Shown piece after piece: positions 47,679 to 59,489 of a DNA stretch of 64,000 nt. The DNA is from Paracoccus sp. MC1862 (lineage in GTDB: Bacteria > Pseudomonadota > Alphaproteobacteria > Rhodobacterales > Rhodobacteraceae). Every line of letters begins with the position of its first letter. Position 1 is the stretch's first letter. The notes under the pieces are model-generated. The model did not search any database. It was not told where the DNA came from and saw only the letters and a list, made by a program, of their open reading frames with translations. The DNA is taken from assembly GCF_016617715.1 (NCBI RefSeq), contig NZ_CP067225.1:310001-374000 (forward strand). Direction: 5' to 3'. The position numbers and the translations under genes are program-made.

Positions 47679-48871
47679 CAGCCCTTGACCGCCTTCACGA
47701 TCTTCTCGGCCGCGTCCGAAAGATCATCTGCCGGGATCACGTTCAGCCCGCTCTCGCGGATGATCTGCTTGCCGAGGTCCACGTTCGTGCCTTCCAGCCG
47801 CACGACCAGCGGGACCTGCAGCCCCACTTCCTTCACCGCGGCGATGATGCCTTCCGCGATGATGTCGCAGCGCATGATGCCGCCGAAGATGTTGACGAGG
47901 ATGCCCTTCACGTTCGGGTCCGAGGTGATGATCTTGAAGGCCTCGGTGACCTTCTCCTTGGACGCGCCGCCGCCGACGTCCAGGAAGTTCGCCGGTTCCG
48001 CGCCATACAGCTTGATGATGTCCATCGTCGCCATCGCCAGCCCGGCGCCGTTCACCATGCAGCCGATCTCGCCGTCCAGCGCGATGTAGTTCAGGTCGTG
48101 CTTCGAGGCTTCGAGTTCCTTGGGGTCTTCCTCAGTCTCGTCGCGCAGCGCCATCACGTCCTTCTGACGATACAGCGCGTTGTTGTCGAAGCTGACCTTG
48201 GCGTCCAGAACCTTGATCTGCCCCGCTTCCGTCACGATCAGCGGGTTGATCTCCAGCATCTCCATGTCGCGCTCGACGAAGGCTTTATACAGCAGCTTCA
48301 CCAGCGCCACGCATTGCTTGACCTGATCGCCTTCCAGCCCAAGGGCGAAGGCCACCTTGCGGCCATGGAAGTCCGACAGGCCCGTGGCCGGATCGACCGA
48401 GAAGCTGACGATCTTCTCAGGCGTCGAGGCCGCGACTTCCTCGATGTCCATGCCGCCCTCGGTCGAGGCAACAAAGCTGATGCGCGAGGTTGAGCGGTCC
48501 ACCAGCAGCGCGAGATACAGTTCCCGCGCGATGTCGGAACCGTCCTCGACATAGATGCGGTTCACCTGCTTGCCGGCAGGGCCGGTCTGGTGGGTGACAA
48601 GCGTCGAGCCGAGCATGGCGCGGACGTTTTCCACGACCTCGTCCACCGACTTGGCCAGCCGGACGCCGCCCTTTTCGCCGGCTTGCGTCTCCTTGAACCG
48701 GCCCTTGCCGCGCCCGCCCGCGTGGATCTGGGACTTGACGACCCAGAGCGGGCCGGGCAGCTCCCGCGCCTTGGCTTCGGCTTCGTCGGCGGAAAGGACC
48801 GCGCGGCCCTCGGACACCGGCGCGCCGTATTGCTTCAGCAGCGCCTTGGCCTGGTATTCGTGGATGTTCAT
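47678..48871 (-). CDS. sucC: Succinyl-CoA synthetase beta subunit
   Basis: Start at ATG 48871 (GAGGTT eight bases before; family start [16 protein letters not shown]), 397 residues. ATP-grasp domain with [16 protein letters not shown], then [31 protein letters not shown] in family layout (Mg ligands in EINPL), [14 protein letters not shown], and [17 protein letters not shown]. First gene of the suc transcription unit, with a leader carrying paired GTGATCAC sites. Confidence 0.96.
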   Translation of the reverse strand: MNIHEYQAKALLKQYGAPVSEGRAVLSADEAEAKARELPGPLWVVKSQIHAGGRGKGRFKETQAGEKGGVRLAKSVDEVVENVRAMLGSTLVTHQTGPAGKQVNRIYVEDGSDIARELYLALLVDRSTSRISFVASTEGGMDIEEVAASTPEKIVSFSVDPATGLSDFHGRKVAFALGLEGDQVKQCVALVKLLYKAFVERDMEMLEINPLIVTEAGQIKVLDAKVSFDNNALYRQKDVMALRDETEEDPKELEASKHDLNYIALDGEIGCMVNGAGLAMATMDIIKLYGAEPANFLDVGGGASKEKVTEAFKIITSDPNVKGILVNIFGGIMRCDIIAEGIIAAVKEVGLQVPLVVRLEGTNVDLGKQIIRESGLNVIPADDLSDAAEKIVKAVKG

Positions 48872-48974
48872 CGGGAACCTCGCAGGGAAACTCGCGTTCA
48901 TGTGCCAGAACGCGCGTGCAAAGCAAAGCCGCGCGTTCCGCTTTTGGTGAAAGGCCGCAGTTTTTCCAAGTTCC

Positions 48975-49003
48975 GTGATCACATGCCATCGGCGTGTGAT
49001 CAC
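48975..49003. promoter_or_regulatory. Paired GTGATCAC operator upstream of sucC
   Basis: Two copies of the palindrome GTGATCAC at 48975-48982 and 48996-49003, start to start 21 bases (two helical turns). The surroundings are themselves nearly symmetrical (CACATGCC ... GGCGTGTG). It lies about 105-135 bases before the sucC ATG. The same pair with the same spacing is upstream of sdhC. Confidence 0.75.
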
Positions 49004-49061
49004 ACTGTTGATGTGCTATTGTATGCAGCCGCTCGGGCAAGCCCTCCCGCTTCGTCCGCGC

Positions 49062-49096
49062 TAAAAGAAAGGGCCGCCCCGAAAAGGGCGGCCCTT
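49062..49096 (-). terminator. Rho-independent terminator of mdh
   Basis: On the minus strand AAGGGCCGCCC and GGGCGGCCCTT form an 11-bp stem with a short loop, followed by TCTTTT. It separates mdh from the suc operon that begins just beyond it. Confidence 0.85.
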
Positions 49097-49121
49097 GCCG
49101 TTCCGAGGCAGAGGCGAGGGT

Positions 49122-51489
<2,368 letters not shown>

Positions 51490-51670
51490 GTTCGTGTCCT
51501 CTCGGGTTGATGCGTGGGTGGTCCAGACAGGGGAAAGCCGCGAGGGCGCGATGGGTTTCCCGCCCCTGACAAAATCTAAATTCGCCGCAGTGCAGCATAT
51601 GGTCTTGCCGCCGGGGGCGTCACGGGGCACTCATTCCCCCGTCATCCAGCAAGTGAGAGAGCCTGCCGTC

Positions 51671-52510
51671 ATGTCGCGCCCCTATCGTTCGGTCCTTTAC
51701 ATCCCCGCCGCCAACCAGCGCGCCATGGAAAAGGCCCGCACGCTGGCCGCCGACGCGATCATCTTCGACCTCGAGGACGCGGTGGCGCCCGCCGAGAAGC
51801 CCGGCGCCCGCGATCTGCTGCGTCATGCGCTGGCGCAGGATTACGGCGGGCGGGCGCGGATCGTGCGGATCAACGGCTTCGACACCGAATGGGGCCGCGA
51901 CGATGCGGCCGCCTTCGCGACCGGCGCCGACGCGGTGCTGGTCCCCAAGGTCAGCCGCCCCGAGGATCTGGACGCGGTCGCCGCGCTGACCGGCGAGACG
52001 CCCCTGTGGGCGATGATGGAAACCGCGCTGGGGATGCTGAACGCCGCCGCCATCGCCGCCCATCCGCGGCTTGAGGGCATGGTGATGGGCACCAACGACC
52101 TTGCCAAGGAACTGGGCAGCCGCAACCGCCCCGACCGGCTGCCGATGCAGACGGGCCTGGGCCTGTGCCTGCTGGCCGCGCGGGCGCATGGTCTCGTGAT
52201 CGTGGACGGGGTCTTCAACGCCTTCAAGGACGACGAGGGCCTGCGTGCCGAATGCCAGCAAGGCCGCGACATGGGCTTCGACGGCAAGACCCTGATCCAT
52301 CCGGCGCAGCTCGACATCGCCAACGCGGCCTTTGCACCCACCGAGGCCGAGGTGGACCTGTCCCGCCGCCAGATCGAGGCCTATGAGGCCGCGATTGCCG
52401 AGGGCAAGGCCGTGGCCGTCGTCGATGGCCGCATCGTCGAGAACCTGCATGTGGAAACCGCCCGCAGGACCCTGACGAAAGCGCAGGCGATTGCCGCGCT
52501 GGCGGGCTGA
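51671..52510 (+). CDS. mcl2: CitE-like malyl-CoA lyase/thioesterase (Mcl2 type)
   Basis: 279 residues of the HpcH/HpaI-CitE family: RSVLYIPAANQRAMEKARTL, DAIIFDLEDAVAPAEKPGAR (Mg-binding Asp/Glu), VRINGFDTEWGRDD, WAMMETALGMLNA (Glu ligand), GTNDLAKELG and KTLIHPAQLDIANAAF. The length is nearer to (3S)-malyl-CoA thioesterase Mcl2 than to the about 318-residue Mcl1 of Rhodobacter. Together with mch downstream it points to the ethylmalonyl-CoA pathway. Exact activity (lyase or thioesterase) is inferred from size. Confidence 0.82.
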   Translation: MSRPYRSVLYIPAANQRAMEKARTLAADAIIFDLEDAVAPAEKPGARDLLRHALAQDYGGRARIVRINGFDTEWGRDDAAAFATGADAVLVPKVSRPEDLDAVAALTGETPLWAMMETALGMLNAAAIAAHPRLEGMVMGTNDLAKELGSRNRPDRLPMQTGLGLCLLAARAHGLVIVDGVFNAFKDDEGLRAECQQGRDMGFDGKTLIHPAQLDIANAAFAPTEAEVDLSRRQIEAYEAAIAEGKAVAVVDGRIVENLHVETARRTLTKAQAIAALAG

Positions 52511-52549
52511 TGGCAGGGTGGCGCGAACTCGCATGAAGGATGTCCCCGC

Positions 52550-53095
52550 ATGATCCTGCTGATCCTTGGCGTCGCGCTCTGGTGGGGCGCGCATCTTTAT
52601 AAACGTATGGCGGCGCATCCCTTGCCGGACAGCCGGCGCAAGGGTGTGGTCGCGGGGGCGCTGGTCGTTTCGGTGCTGCTGATGACCATCGGCTACCAGC
52701 AGGCCGATGCGACGATCTGGTGGGCGGCAGGCCCGGCGCTGAAGGGAATCAACAACCTTCTGGTGCTGGTGGCCTTCTTCCTCTTCGCCTCGGCGGGGAT
52801 CAAGAACCGCATTGGCACGCAGATGCGGCATCCGCAACTGACCGGCTTTTCGCTCTGGGCCTTTGCGCATCTTCTGACGAACGGCGACCTGCCGTCCTTC
52901 GTGCTGTTCGGCGGCCTGCTGCTGTGGGCGCTGGTCGAGATGGCCGTCATCAACCGGGCCGAGCCGAACTGGGTCCGTCCCCCGCACCGGACCGTGATCC
53001 GGAAAGAGGTCATGGCGGCCGTCGGCGCACTGTTCGTCTATCTGGTCGTCGGCCTGATCCATGGCCTCGTCGGCCCCAACCCCTTCGGAGCCTGA
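52550..53095 (+). CDS. NnrU-family membrane protein
   Basis: 181 residues, about five hydrophobic segments: ILLILGVALWWGAHLYKRM, GVVAGALVVSVLLMTIGY, LVLVAFFLFASAG, HPQLTGFSLWAFAHLLTNGD and AVGALFVYLVVGLIHGLVG. The HPxLxGxxxWAxAHLLxNGD motif is the signature of NnrU, first described in denitrifiers and related to nitrite/NO metabolism; also found in non-denitrifiers. GTCCCC-type spacer after mcl2 suggests co-transcription. Confidence 0.88.
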   Translation: MILLILGVALWWGAHLYKRMAAHPLPDSRRKGVVAGALVVSVLLMTIGYQQADATIWWAAGPALKGINNLLVLVAFFLFASAGIKNRIGTQMRHPQLTGFSLWAFAHLLTNGDLPSFVLFGGLLLWALVEMAVINRAEPNWVRPPHRTVIRKEVMAAVGALFVYLVVGLIHGLVGPNPFGA

Positions 53096-53097
53096 GG

Positions 53098-53304
53098 ATG
53101 CCAACGATCTACCGCCTGCTGACCGAGGACGACACTTCGGTCTTCTGCCACAAGGTCAGCCTTGCGCTGTCAAAGGGCTGGATGCTGCACGGCGCGCCCT
53201 CGATCGCCTTTGATCCCGTCCGGGGCGTCATGCGCTGCGCGCAGGGTGTCACCAAGGAGATCGCGGCCGCCTATCACCCCGGCATGAAGCTGGGCGAGCA
53301 GTGA
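53098..53304 (+). CDS. DUF1737 family small protein
   Basis: 68 residues: MPTIYRLLTEDDTSVFCHKV, ALSKGWMLHGAPSIAFD, MRCAQGVTKEI. The pattern with LxxGWxLHGxP is that of DUF1737, small cytosolic proteins of unknown role. Starts three bases after the NnrU stop and overlaps mch (TGATG), so it belongs to the mcl2-mch operon. Confidence 0.82.
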   Translation: MPTIYRLLTEDDTSVFCHKVSLALSKGWMLHGAPSIAFDPVRGVMRCAQGVTKEIAAAYHPGMKLGEQ

Positions 53305-54347
53305 TGACGATGGCGACCAAGACCAATCCGGGCCGATTCTTCGAGGATTACCGCGTCGGCGAGGTGATCCGTCACGCCGTCCCCCGCACCGTCTCGGGCG
53401 GCGAGCGGGCGCTGTATCACGCGCTTTATCCCGCCCGCCACGCGCTGCATTCCTCGGACGAGTTCGCCCGCGGTTGCGGCCTGCCCGCCGCGCCGATGGA
53501 CGACCTGATCGCCTTCCATTCCGTCTTCGGCAAGACCGTCCCCGACATCTCGCTGAACGCGGTGGCAAATCTCGGCTATGCCGAGGGGCGCTGGCTGGAA
53601 CCAGTCTGGCCCGGCGACACGATCCGGGCGGAATCCGAGGTGATCGGGCTCAAGCAGAACTCGAACGGCACCTCGGGCAATGTCTATGTCCGCACCCGCG
53701 GCCTGAACCAGCGCGACGTGCCGGTGCTGGAATATGTCCGCTGGGTCATGGTCCGCAAGCGCGAGGCCGCGAGCCCCGCGCCCGACGAGATCGTGCCGCG
53801 CCTTGACCGCGTGGTGCTGCCGCAGGCGCTGGTGATCCCGGACGGGCTGGATTTCAGCGACTACGACTTCACCCTTGCCGGAGAGCCGCACCGCTGGGGC
53901 GACTATCAGGTGGGCGAGGTTATTGACCACGTGGACGCCGTGACGGTGGAAGAAGCCGAGCACATGCTCGCCACCCGCCTGTGGCAGAACACCGCCAAGG
54001 TGCATTTCGACGCGACCTTCCGCGACGATGGCGCCCGGCTGATCTACGGCGGCCATGTCATCAGCCTTGCCCGCGCGCTGTCCTTCAACGGGCTGGCCAA
54101 CGCGCAGATGATCGTGGCGCTGAACGCGGGCGCCCACGCCAACCCTTGTTTCGCCGGCGACACCGTGCGGGCATGGTCCGAGGTGCTGGACCGCGCGCCG
54201 ACCAACGCGCCCGGCATCGGCGCCCTGCGCCTGCGGCTGGTCGCCCACAAGGGCGAGCCGGGGAACCTGACGCTGAAGCGCGAGGACGGGCGCTACGCGT
54301 CCCATGTCCTGCTGGATCTCGATTACTGGGTGCTGATGCCGCTGTGA
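53304..54347 (+). CDS. mch: Mesaconyl-CoA (beta-methylmalyl-CoA) dehydratase, MaoC-like
   Basis: ATG 53304 overlaps the previous stop; ATG 53310 (MATKTNPGRFFEDYRVGEVI) is the start nearest to the known family. About 347 residues with two MaoC hot-dog domains, the first about 15-165 (SNGTSGNVYVRTRGLNQRD), the second about 190-340 (WGDYQVGEVIDHVDAVTVEE, YGGHVISLARALSFNGLAN). Interconverts mesaconyl-CoA and beta-methylmalyl-CoA in the ethylmalonyl-CoA pathway for acetate assimilation; its product is the substrate of Mcl1. Confidence 0.92.
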   Translation: MTMATKTNPGRFFEDYRVGEVIRHAVPRTVSGGERALYHALYPARHALHSSDEFARGCGLPAAPMDDLIAFHSVFGKTVPDISLNAVANLGYAEGRWLEPVWPGDTIRAESEVIGLKQNSNGTSGNVYVRTRGLNQRDVPVLEYVRWVMVRKREAASPAPDEIVPRLDRVVLPQALVIPDGLDFSDYDFTLAGEPHRWGDYQVGEVIDHVDAVTVEEAEHMLATRLWQNTAKVHFDATFRDDGARLIYGGHVISLARALSFNGLANAQMIVALNAGAHANPCFAGDTVRAWSEVLDRAPTNAPGIGALRLRLVAHKGEPGNLTLKREDGRYASHVLLDLDYWVLMPL

Positions 54348-55213
54348 GGTGGCGCAGGCTCGGACGCGCTGCGCTGGCCGCGGGGCTGGTGCTGCTGGCT
54401 GCCTCATACGCCGGGCGGCTGCATCCCGCGGGCGATTCCCTGGCGGTCGGGCGGCCGTTCCTTGCGGCGGTGCTGGTGCTTGGCGGTCTTGTCCTGCGCG
54501 GGGGTGCGGGCTGGCTTGCGGCCGCCCTGGGGGCGCTGGCGCTGGCGCCGATCCTCTGGGCGATGAGGCCGCTGGCCCCGCTCGTGCCGCAGATCATCGT
54601 CTACCAGAAGAACCTGCTGCATTCGGTCGATGATCCTTCGGGCATTGCCGCCGACATCCTGCAGGCCCGCGCCGACGTCGCGCTGCTGCAAGAGGTCAGC
54701 CGGACAAACGCGGGCGTGACAATCGCGCTTGCCGGCGAGATGCCGTATCAGGTGGTCTGCCCGGCACCGACGCCGGGCACCGTCGCGATTCTGTCGCGCT
54801 GGCCCTTTGCCGCGAAACCCAATTGCGCCACCGGCGTCGGCATGGCCTCGGTCCGCGTGCTTGCACCCGAAGGCGCGGTCACGGTCGTGTCACTCCACCT
54901 CGGCTGGCCATGGCCCTATGGTCAGGCCGCGCAGGTGGAGCGTGTTCTGCCGCAGCTCGCCCGTCTGGCAGAGCCGGTGGTGCTTGGAGGCGACTTCAAT
55001 GCCGTCCCGTGGTCGTACATCGTTTCGCGCGTTGCCACTGCCACCGGGACGGAAGGGGCGGGCCCGGTGCGGCCGACATTTCTGCTTGGCGGGCTGCCCA
55101 TCGCCATTGACCATGTCCTTGCACCCGCCAACTGGTCGGCAGCAGCCATCATGCGGCCATGGTTCGGCTCGGACCATCGCGGGCAGGTGGTGAATCTGAA
55201 TGGCAGGTTGTGA
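54344..55213 (+). CDS. Endonuclease/exonuclease/phosphatase (EEP) family protein, membrane-anchored
   Basis: GTG 54344 overlaps the mch stop (GTGA); 289 residues. Three hydrophobic segments in the first 90 residues (AALAAGLVLLAASYAG; FLAAVLVLGGLVL; GWLAAALGALALAPILW), then an EEP domain: IIVYQKNLLHS (Asn), ADVALLQEVS (metal Glu), VTVVSLHLGWPW (His), VVLGGDFNAVPWS (Asp/Asn) and WFGSDHRGQVV (Asp/His pair). Predicted metal-dependent phosphodiesterase facing the periplasm, substrate unknown. The last codons lie inside the sdh operator region. Confidence 0.87.
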   Translation: MRWRRLGRAALAAGLVLLAASYAGRLHPAGDSLAVGRPFLAAVLVLGGLVLRGGAGWLAAALGALALAPILWAMRPLAPLVPQIIVYQKNLLHSVDDPSGIAADILQARADVALLQEVSRTNAGVTIALAGEMPYQVVCPAPTPGTVAILSRWPFAAKPNCATGVGMASVRVLAPEGAVTVVSLHLGWPWPYGQAAQVERVLPQLARLAEPVVLGGDFNAVPWSYIVSRVATATGTEGAGPVRPTFLLGGLPIAIDHVLAPANWSAAAIMRPWFGSDHRGQVVNLNGRL

Positions 55214-55238
55214 TCACTAGCTATGATCTTGTGATCAC
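55210..55238. promoter_or_regulatory. Paired GTGATCAC operator upstream of sdhC
   Basis: GTGATCAC at 55210-55217 (its first bases overlap the preceding stop codon) and at 55231-55238, start to start 21 bases, with outer flanks TT...AA (TTGTGATCACAA at the second copy). The pair is 139-167 bases before the sdhC ATG. Spacing and sequence equal those upstream of sucC. Confidence 0.77.
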
Positions 55239-55256
55239 AACCGACGCTAACATCGT

Positions 55257-55294
55257 CCGTGACACGGCGGGACTTGAACAAACCCGTGACACGG
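55257..55294. repeat. Direct repeat of the palindrome CCGTGACACGG in the sdhC leader
   Basis: CCGTGACACGG (perfect 11-bp palindrome with central A) occurs at 55257-55267 and 55284-55294, 27 bases apart, between the GTGATCAC pair and sdhC. It could be a second operator or a pair of RNA hairpins. Confidence 0.6.
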
Positions 55295-55376
55295 ACGAAA
55301 GGATGTCTAGAGAGACCAGCAGTTTCAAGCCAGCCCGCGCGCCAGCTTGGCCCGCGCTTTTCGGACAGGAGCGCCC

Positions 55377-55766
55377 ATGGCGGACATCCCCCGCGGCAAT
55401 CGCCCGCTTTCGCCCCATCTCAGCGTCTATCGGCTGCCGATGGCGGCGGTCACCTCGATCATGACCCGCATCACCGGGCAGGCCCTCATGGCCGGGCTGC
55501 TGCTGATCGTCTGGTGGCTGGTCGCGGCCGCCACCGGCCCGCGCGCCTTTGCCACCGCCGACTGGGTGCTGCGCAGCTGGATCGGCTACCTGATCCTGTT
55601 CGGCTCGGCCTGGGCGCTGTGGTTCCACTTCCTCGCCGGGGTGCGGCACCTCTTCTATGACGCGGGCCTCTTGATGACGCGCGACGACGCGCAGCGGGCA
55701 AGCTGGGTCATCATCATCGGCTCGGTGGTGCTGACGCTGATCACCGCTTTCATGTTCGCATTCTGA
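55377..55766 (+). CDS. sdhC: Succinate dehydrogenase cytochrome b556 subunit
   Basis: ATG 55377 with AGGAG upstream; 129 residues. Family opening RPLSPHLSVYRLPMAAVTSIMTRITG (quinone-site Ser/Arg) and three membrane helices; the heme-ligand His is in LWFHFLAGVRHLFYDAG (about residue 85). Anchors SdhAB in the membrane with SdhD. First gene of sdhCDA. Confidence 0.94.
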   Translation: MADIPRGNRPLSPHLSVYRLPMAAVTSIMTRITGQALMAGLLLIVWWLVAAATGPRAFATADWVLRSWIGYLILFGSAWALWFHFLAGVRHLFYDAGLLMTRDDAQRASWVIIIGSVVLTLITAFMFAF

Positions 55767-55777
55767 GGGGATCGTCC

Positions 55778-56194
55778 ATGCGCTACATCACCCCCCGCAA
55801 GGCCGCCCGCGGATTGGGCGCGGCAGGTCCAAGCACGGGCACCGCACAGCACTGGTCGATGACCGTCAGCTCGGTCGCGCTGCTGATCCTGACGCCCGCC
55901 TTCATCTTCGTGATCGCCTCGGCCATCGGCCTGCCGCATCACGCGGTCTTCGCCTATTTCAGCCAGCCATATCCGGCGATCGTCACGGCGCTGTTCCTGA
56001 TCGTGGGGATGCTGCACTACATGGGCGGCACCCGCATCATGATCGACGACTATGCCGCCCATACCGAACGCCGGGTCGCGCTGATCGCCGTCCAGCTTTT
56101 CGCCTGGGGCGTGATCGCCGCCGCCGTTTATGCGCTGGCCCGCATGGCGCTGTCCCCGGCGGTCGGTTCCATCACCACCGTCGTCGTCCACTGA
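55778..56194 (+). CDS. sdhD: Succinate dehydrogenase membrane anchor subunit
   Basis: 138 residues, three helices: [48 protein letters not shown] and [23 protein letters not shown] in family layout. [15 protein letters not shown] carries the His/Asp/Tyr near the heme and quinone. Opens [21 protein letters not shown] as in other Rhodobacteraceae. Starts 11 bases after sdhC. Confidence 0.93.
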   Translation: MRYITPRKAARGLGAAGPSTGTAQHWSMTVSSVALLILTPAFIFVIASAIGLPHHAVFAYFSQPYPAIVTALFLIVGMLHYMGGTRIMIDDYAAHTERRVALIAVQLFAWGVIAAAVYALARMALSPAVGSITTVVVH

Positions 56195-56201
56195 GGTTCC
56201 C

Positions 56202-58004
56202 ATGTCCGCTTACGAATACCAGACGCATGATTACGACGTGGTGGTGGTGGGGGCCGGAGGCGCGGGCCTTCGCGCGACCCTCGGCATGGCCGAGCAGGGC
56301 TTCCGCACCGCCTGCGTGACCAAGGTCTTTCCGACCCGCAGTCACACGGTCGCGGCCCAGGGCGGCATCGCCGCCTCGCTGTCGAACATGGGGCCGGACA
56401 ACTGGCAGTGGCACCTTTACGACACCGTGAAGGGCTCGGACTGGCTGGGCGATACCGATGCGATGGAATACCTCGCGCGCGAGGCGCCCAAGGCCGTCTA
56501 TGAGTTGGAACATTACGGCGTCCCCTTCAGCCGCACCGAGGAGGGCAAGATCTACCAGCGCCCCTTCGGCGGACATACGACCGAGTTCGGCGAGGGCCCG
56601 CCCGTCCAGCGCACCTGCGCTGCCGCCGACCGCACCGGCCACGCGATCCTGCACACGCTGTATGGCCAGAGCCTCAAGGAAAAGGCCGAGTTCTTCATCG
56701 AGTATTTCGCGCTCGACCTCATCATCACGGACGGGGCCTGCACCGGCGTCGTCTGCTGGAAGCTGGACGACGGGACCATCCACGTCTTCAACGCCAAGAT
56801 GGTGGTGCTGGCGACCGGCGGCTACGGCCGCGCCTATTTCAGCGCGACCAGCGCCCATAGCTGCACCGGCGACGGCGGTGGCATGGTCGCCCGCGCGGGC
56901 CTGCCCCTGCAGGACATGGAGTTCGTGCAGTTCCACCCGACCGGCATCTACGGTTCCGGCTGCCTGATCACCGAAGGGGCGCGGGGCGAGGGCGGGTATC
57001 TCACCAACTCGGAAGGCGAGCGGTTCATGGAACGCTATGCCCCGACCTACAAGGACCTGGCGTCCCGCGACGTGGTCAGCCGCTGCATGACGATGGAGAT
57101 CCGCGAGGGCAGGGGCGTTGGTTCCGACAAAGACCACATCTTCCTGCACCTGTCGCACCTGCCGCCGGACACGCTGCATGAACGCCTGCCGGGCATCAGC
57201 GAATCGGCCAGGATCTTCGCGGGCGTGGACCTGACGCGCGAACCGATCCCGGTGCTGCCGACCGTGCATTACAACATGGGCGGCGTCCCCACGAACTACT
57301 GGGGCGAAGTGCTGGCCCCTGAGCAGGGCGACCCCGACCGCGTCTTCCCCGGCCTGATGGCGGTAGGCGAGGCAGGCTGCGCCTCGGTACACGGGGCGAA
57401 CCGGCTGGGATCGAACTCGCTGATCGACCTCGTGGTCTTCGGCCGCGCTGCAGCGATCCGGGCGGGCGAGGTGATCGACCGCGACTCGGCCATTCCCTCG
57501 GTCAACAAGGCCGAGGTGGACCGCGCGCTCGACCGCTTCGACGCGTTGCGCCATGCGAAAGGCGGAACGTCCACGGCGACCTTGCGCGACCGGATGCAGC
57601 GCACCATGCAGTCGGATGCGGCCGTGTTCCGCACGGACAAGACACTGGCCGAGGGCGTGGACAAGATGCGCGAGATCGCGCTGGGCCTTGACGACCTGCA
57701 TGTTACCGACCGCAGCCTGATCTGGAACAGCGACCTGATGGAAACGCTGGAACTGACCAACCTGATGCCGAACGCCCTGGCGACCATCGTGGCCGCCGAG
57801 GCGCGCAAGGAATCGCGCGGGGCGCATGCGCATGAGGACTACCCTGATCGGGATGACGCCAACTGGCGCAAGCATTCGCTTGCGTGGGTCGATGGAAATG
57901 ACGTCAAACTCGCCTATCGGCCCGTCCACCTCGAACCGCTGACGAAGCACGAGGACGGCGGGATCGATCCAAAGAAGATCGCACCGAAAGCGAGGGTCTA
58001 CTGA
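56202..58004 (+). CDS. sdhA: Succinate dehydrogenase flavoprotein subunit
   Basis: ATG 56202, 600 residues: [20 protein letters not shown] (FAD), [13 protein letters not shown] (covalent-FAD His), [41 protein letters not shown] in family layout (substrate site), [15 protein letters not shown] and [20 protein letters not shown]. Oxidises succinate to fumarate. The stop overlaps the next ATG (TGATG), coupling it to an unrelated lipoprotein gene rather than to sdhB. Confidence 0.97.
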   Translation: MSAYEYQTHDYDVVVVGAGGAGLRATLGMAEQGFRTACVTKVFPTRSHTVAAQGGIAASLSNMGPDNWQWHLYDTVKGSDWLGDTDAMEYLAREAPKAVYELEHYGVPFSRTEEGKIYQRPFGGHTTEFGEGPPVQRTCAAADRTGHAILHTLYGQSLKEKAEFFIEYFALDLIITDGACTGVVCWKLDDGTIHVFNAKMVVLATGGYGRAYFSATSAHSCTGDGGGMVARAGLPLQDMEFVQFHPTGIYGSGCLITEGARGEGGYLTNSEGERFMERYAPTYKDLASRDVVSRCMTMEIREGRGVGSDKDHIFLHLSHLPPDTLHERLPGISESARIFAGVDLTREPIPVLPTVHYNMGGVPTNYWGEVLAPEQGDPDRVFPGLMAVGEAGCASVHGANRLGSNSLIDLVVFGRAAAIRAGEVIDRDSAIPSVNKAEVDRALDRFDALRHAKGGTSTATLRDRMQRTMQSDAAVFRTDKTLAEGVDKMREIALGLDDLHVTDRSLIWNSDLMETLELTNLMPNALATIVAAEARKESRGAHAHEDYPDRDDANWRKHSLAWVDGNDVKLAYRPVHLEPLTKHEDGGIDPKKIAPKARVY

Positions 58005-58372
58005 TGCGTTTCTCTGTTCTTGCCGCTCTTGCAGCCGCTGCCGCCCTGGCGGGCTGCGCGGTTGTTCCGATGACCTCCATCCCCGGGACGGCGGTGGTGT
58101 CGCCTCCTCCGGGCGGCACGGTCGTCGTGACCCCGCCACCCGCCGTGCCGAACAATGCCGCCGCCCGCCAGGTCATCAACGCCGAGATGGCGCGCCGCCT
58201 GCCAGGGCGCAACGTCGGGCCGCTGACTGACTGCGTGGTGGCCAATGCCACCATGGCGGAACTGGCGGACATCGCTGCGCAGCAGGGGCAGGCGGGCGCC
58301 GCCGGGGCCGTGGCCTCGGTCGTGTCGCGCCCCGCCACCTCGCAGTGCATCTCCCGGGCGGCGGTCGCCTGA
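58004..58372 (+). CDS. Putative lipoprotein, Pro/Val-rich, after sdhA
   Basis: 122 residues. Lipoprotein signal with lipobox LAALAAAAALAGC (Cys18), a Pro/Val-rich linker (VVSPPPGGTVVVTPPPAVP), then a compact domain RQVINAEMARRLPGRNVGPL with two further Cys (TDCVVANATM and TSQCISRAAV), probably a disulfide. No family recognised. ATG overlaps the sdhA stop and its own stop overlaps the next gene, so it is part of the sdh operon by translation coupling. Confidence 0.75.
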   Translation: MRFSVLAALAAAAALAGCAVVPMTSIPGTAVVSPPPGGTVVVTPPPAVPNNAAARQVINAEMARRLPGRNVGPLTDCVVANATMAELADIAAQQGQAGAAGAVASVVSRPATSQCISRAAVA

Positions 58373-58704
58373 TGCAGCGGCGCGCGCATTCCGGCATGGC
58401 CCTGATGCTTCTGCTGGCCTCGGGGATCGCGGCCTGCAGCGGCCCGGTTCCTGTCGCCCGGGCGGAACGTCTCTGCCTTGAGAATGCGCGCGCCGCCACC
58501 GGTCCCCGGACCGAGATCGGCCTGGGCCTTGGCACGGACGGCCACAAGGTCCGGACCATGGGCGGCATCAGCGTCTCGCTGTCGTCCGACTACATCAGGG
58601 GCCGCGACCCGGCGGTGGCTTTCCACGATTGCGTCCTGCGGCGCTCGGGGCAGGTGCCGACCCGGCCCTTGCACGAACAGCCGGGTTACGGATGGCCGCA
58701 GTGA
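58372..58704 (+). CDS. Small lipoprotein-like protein of unknown function
   Basis: 110 residues: signal ALMLLLASGIAACSG (lipobox Cys about 21), then ARAERLCLENARAATGPR, a Gly-rich run GLGLGTDGHKVRTMGG and DPAVAFHDCVLRRSGQVP. Two mature-region Cys may pair. Not recognised. Coupled on both sides (TGATG start; ATG or GTG of the next gene overlaps its end). It resembles the preceding lipoprotein in layout only. Confidence 0.72.
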   Translation: MQRRAHSGMALMLLLASGIAACSGPVPVARAERLCLENARAATGPRTEIGLGLGTDGHKVRTMGGISVSLSSDYIRGRDPAVAFHDCVLRRSGQVPTRPLHEQPGYGWPQ

Positions 58705-59486
58705 CCCGGACGCGTATCTATCGCCGATCAGGCGCCCCCCGCGGCATCGTGCGCGCGCACATGGCGACTTTTCCCGCGCGCGCGGGCATCTTCCGCCGCG
58801 TGGTGGACGCGATCCTGCCGCAGGTGGACCGCATGGTCATCGTCTTCAACGAGATGGACGAGGTTCCTGCCGACATCGCCGCGAATGACCGGATCGAGGC
58901 GATCACCACCGACCGCGACACCAAGGACCTGGGCCGCTTCTTCATGCCGCCCGAACCGGACGACATCGTCTTCCTGGTTGATGACGATATCCTTTACCCC
59001 TCCGATTATGTCCCGCAGTCGATCGAGCGGGCCACCCTGATCGGCTGGGAGGGCAATGTCTTCGGCTATGGGGGCATGAACCACCGTGGCGGCGATCAGC
59101 AGGGGACGGGCTGGCAGGCTACCGGCATGTCGCAGGCCCTGCCGTCGGCACGGGGAGTGCGGATGCTGGGCACCGGCTCGGTCGTGGCGCGGGGGGATGC
59201 GGTTCCCTCCTTCAGCGAGATGGCGCCTTACTTCGGCCATGCGGACGTGGGCTTCGCGCTGCTGAACCTGCGCGCCGGCCGCAAGGCCTGGATGCTGCCA
59301 CGGGCCGAGCGGTGGCTGCGAGACGGCATGACCCCCGAGCTTGAGGCGTCGAGCGTGTCGGGAACGCTGCGGACCCGGCCCACGCTGCCGGTGATCGCCG
59401 GTATCGGCGAGATCATCGCGGCGCCGCTGGATCACATCGGCATGGCGCCCCGAACCCGCACAAAGACCGCGCAGGAGGCTACCTAG
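58692..59486 (+). CDS. Glycosyltransferase-like protein (GT-A fold)
   Basis: 264 residues from ATG 58692; GTG 58701 overlapping the previous stop (GTGA) is an equally good start. RIYRRSGAPRGIVRAHMATF and RRVVDAILPQVDRMVIVFNE form a nucleotide-binding start, DDIVFLVDDDILYPSDYV gives the DxD-type metal motif (about 90), and GTGSVVARGDAVPSFSEMAP with HADVGFALLNLRAG the acceptor side. Likely transfers a sugar in the cytosol; family and substrate not identified. Embedded between sdhA and sdhB. Confidence 0.72.
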   Translation: MAAVTRTRIYRRSGAPRGIVRAHMATFPARAGIFRRVVDAILPQVDRMVIVFNEMDEVPADIAANDRIEAITTDRDTKDLGRFFMPPEPDDIVFLVDDDILYPSDYVPQSIERATLIGWEGNVFGYGGMNHRGGDQQGTGWQATGMSQALPSARGVRMLGTGSVVARGDAVPSFSEMAPYFGHADVGFALLNLRAGRKAWMLPRAERWLRDGMTPELEASSVSGTLRTRPTLPVIAGIGEIIAAPLDHIGMAPRTRTKTAQEAT

Positions 59487-59489
59487 CCC

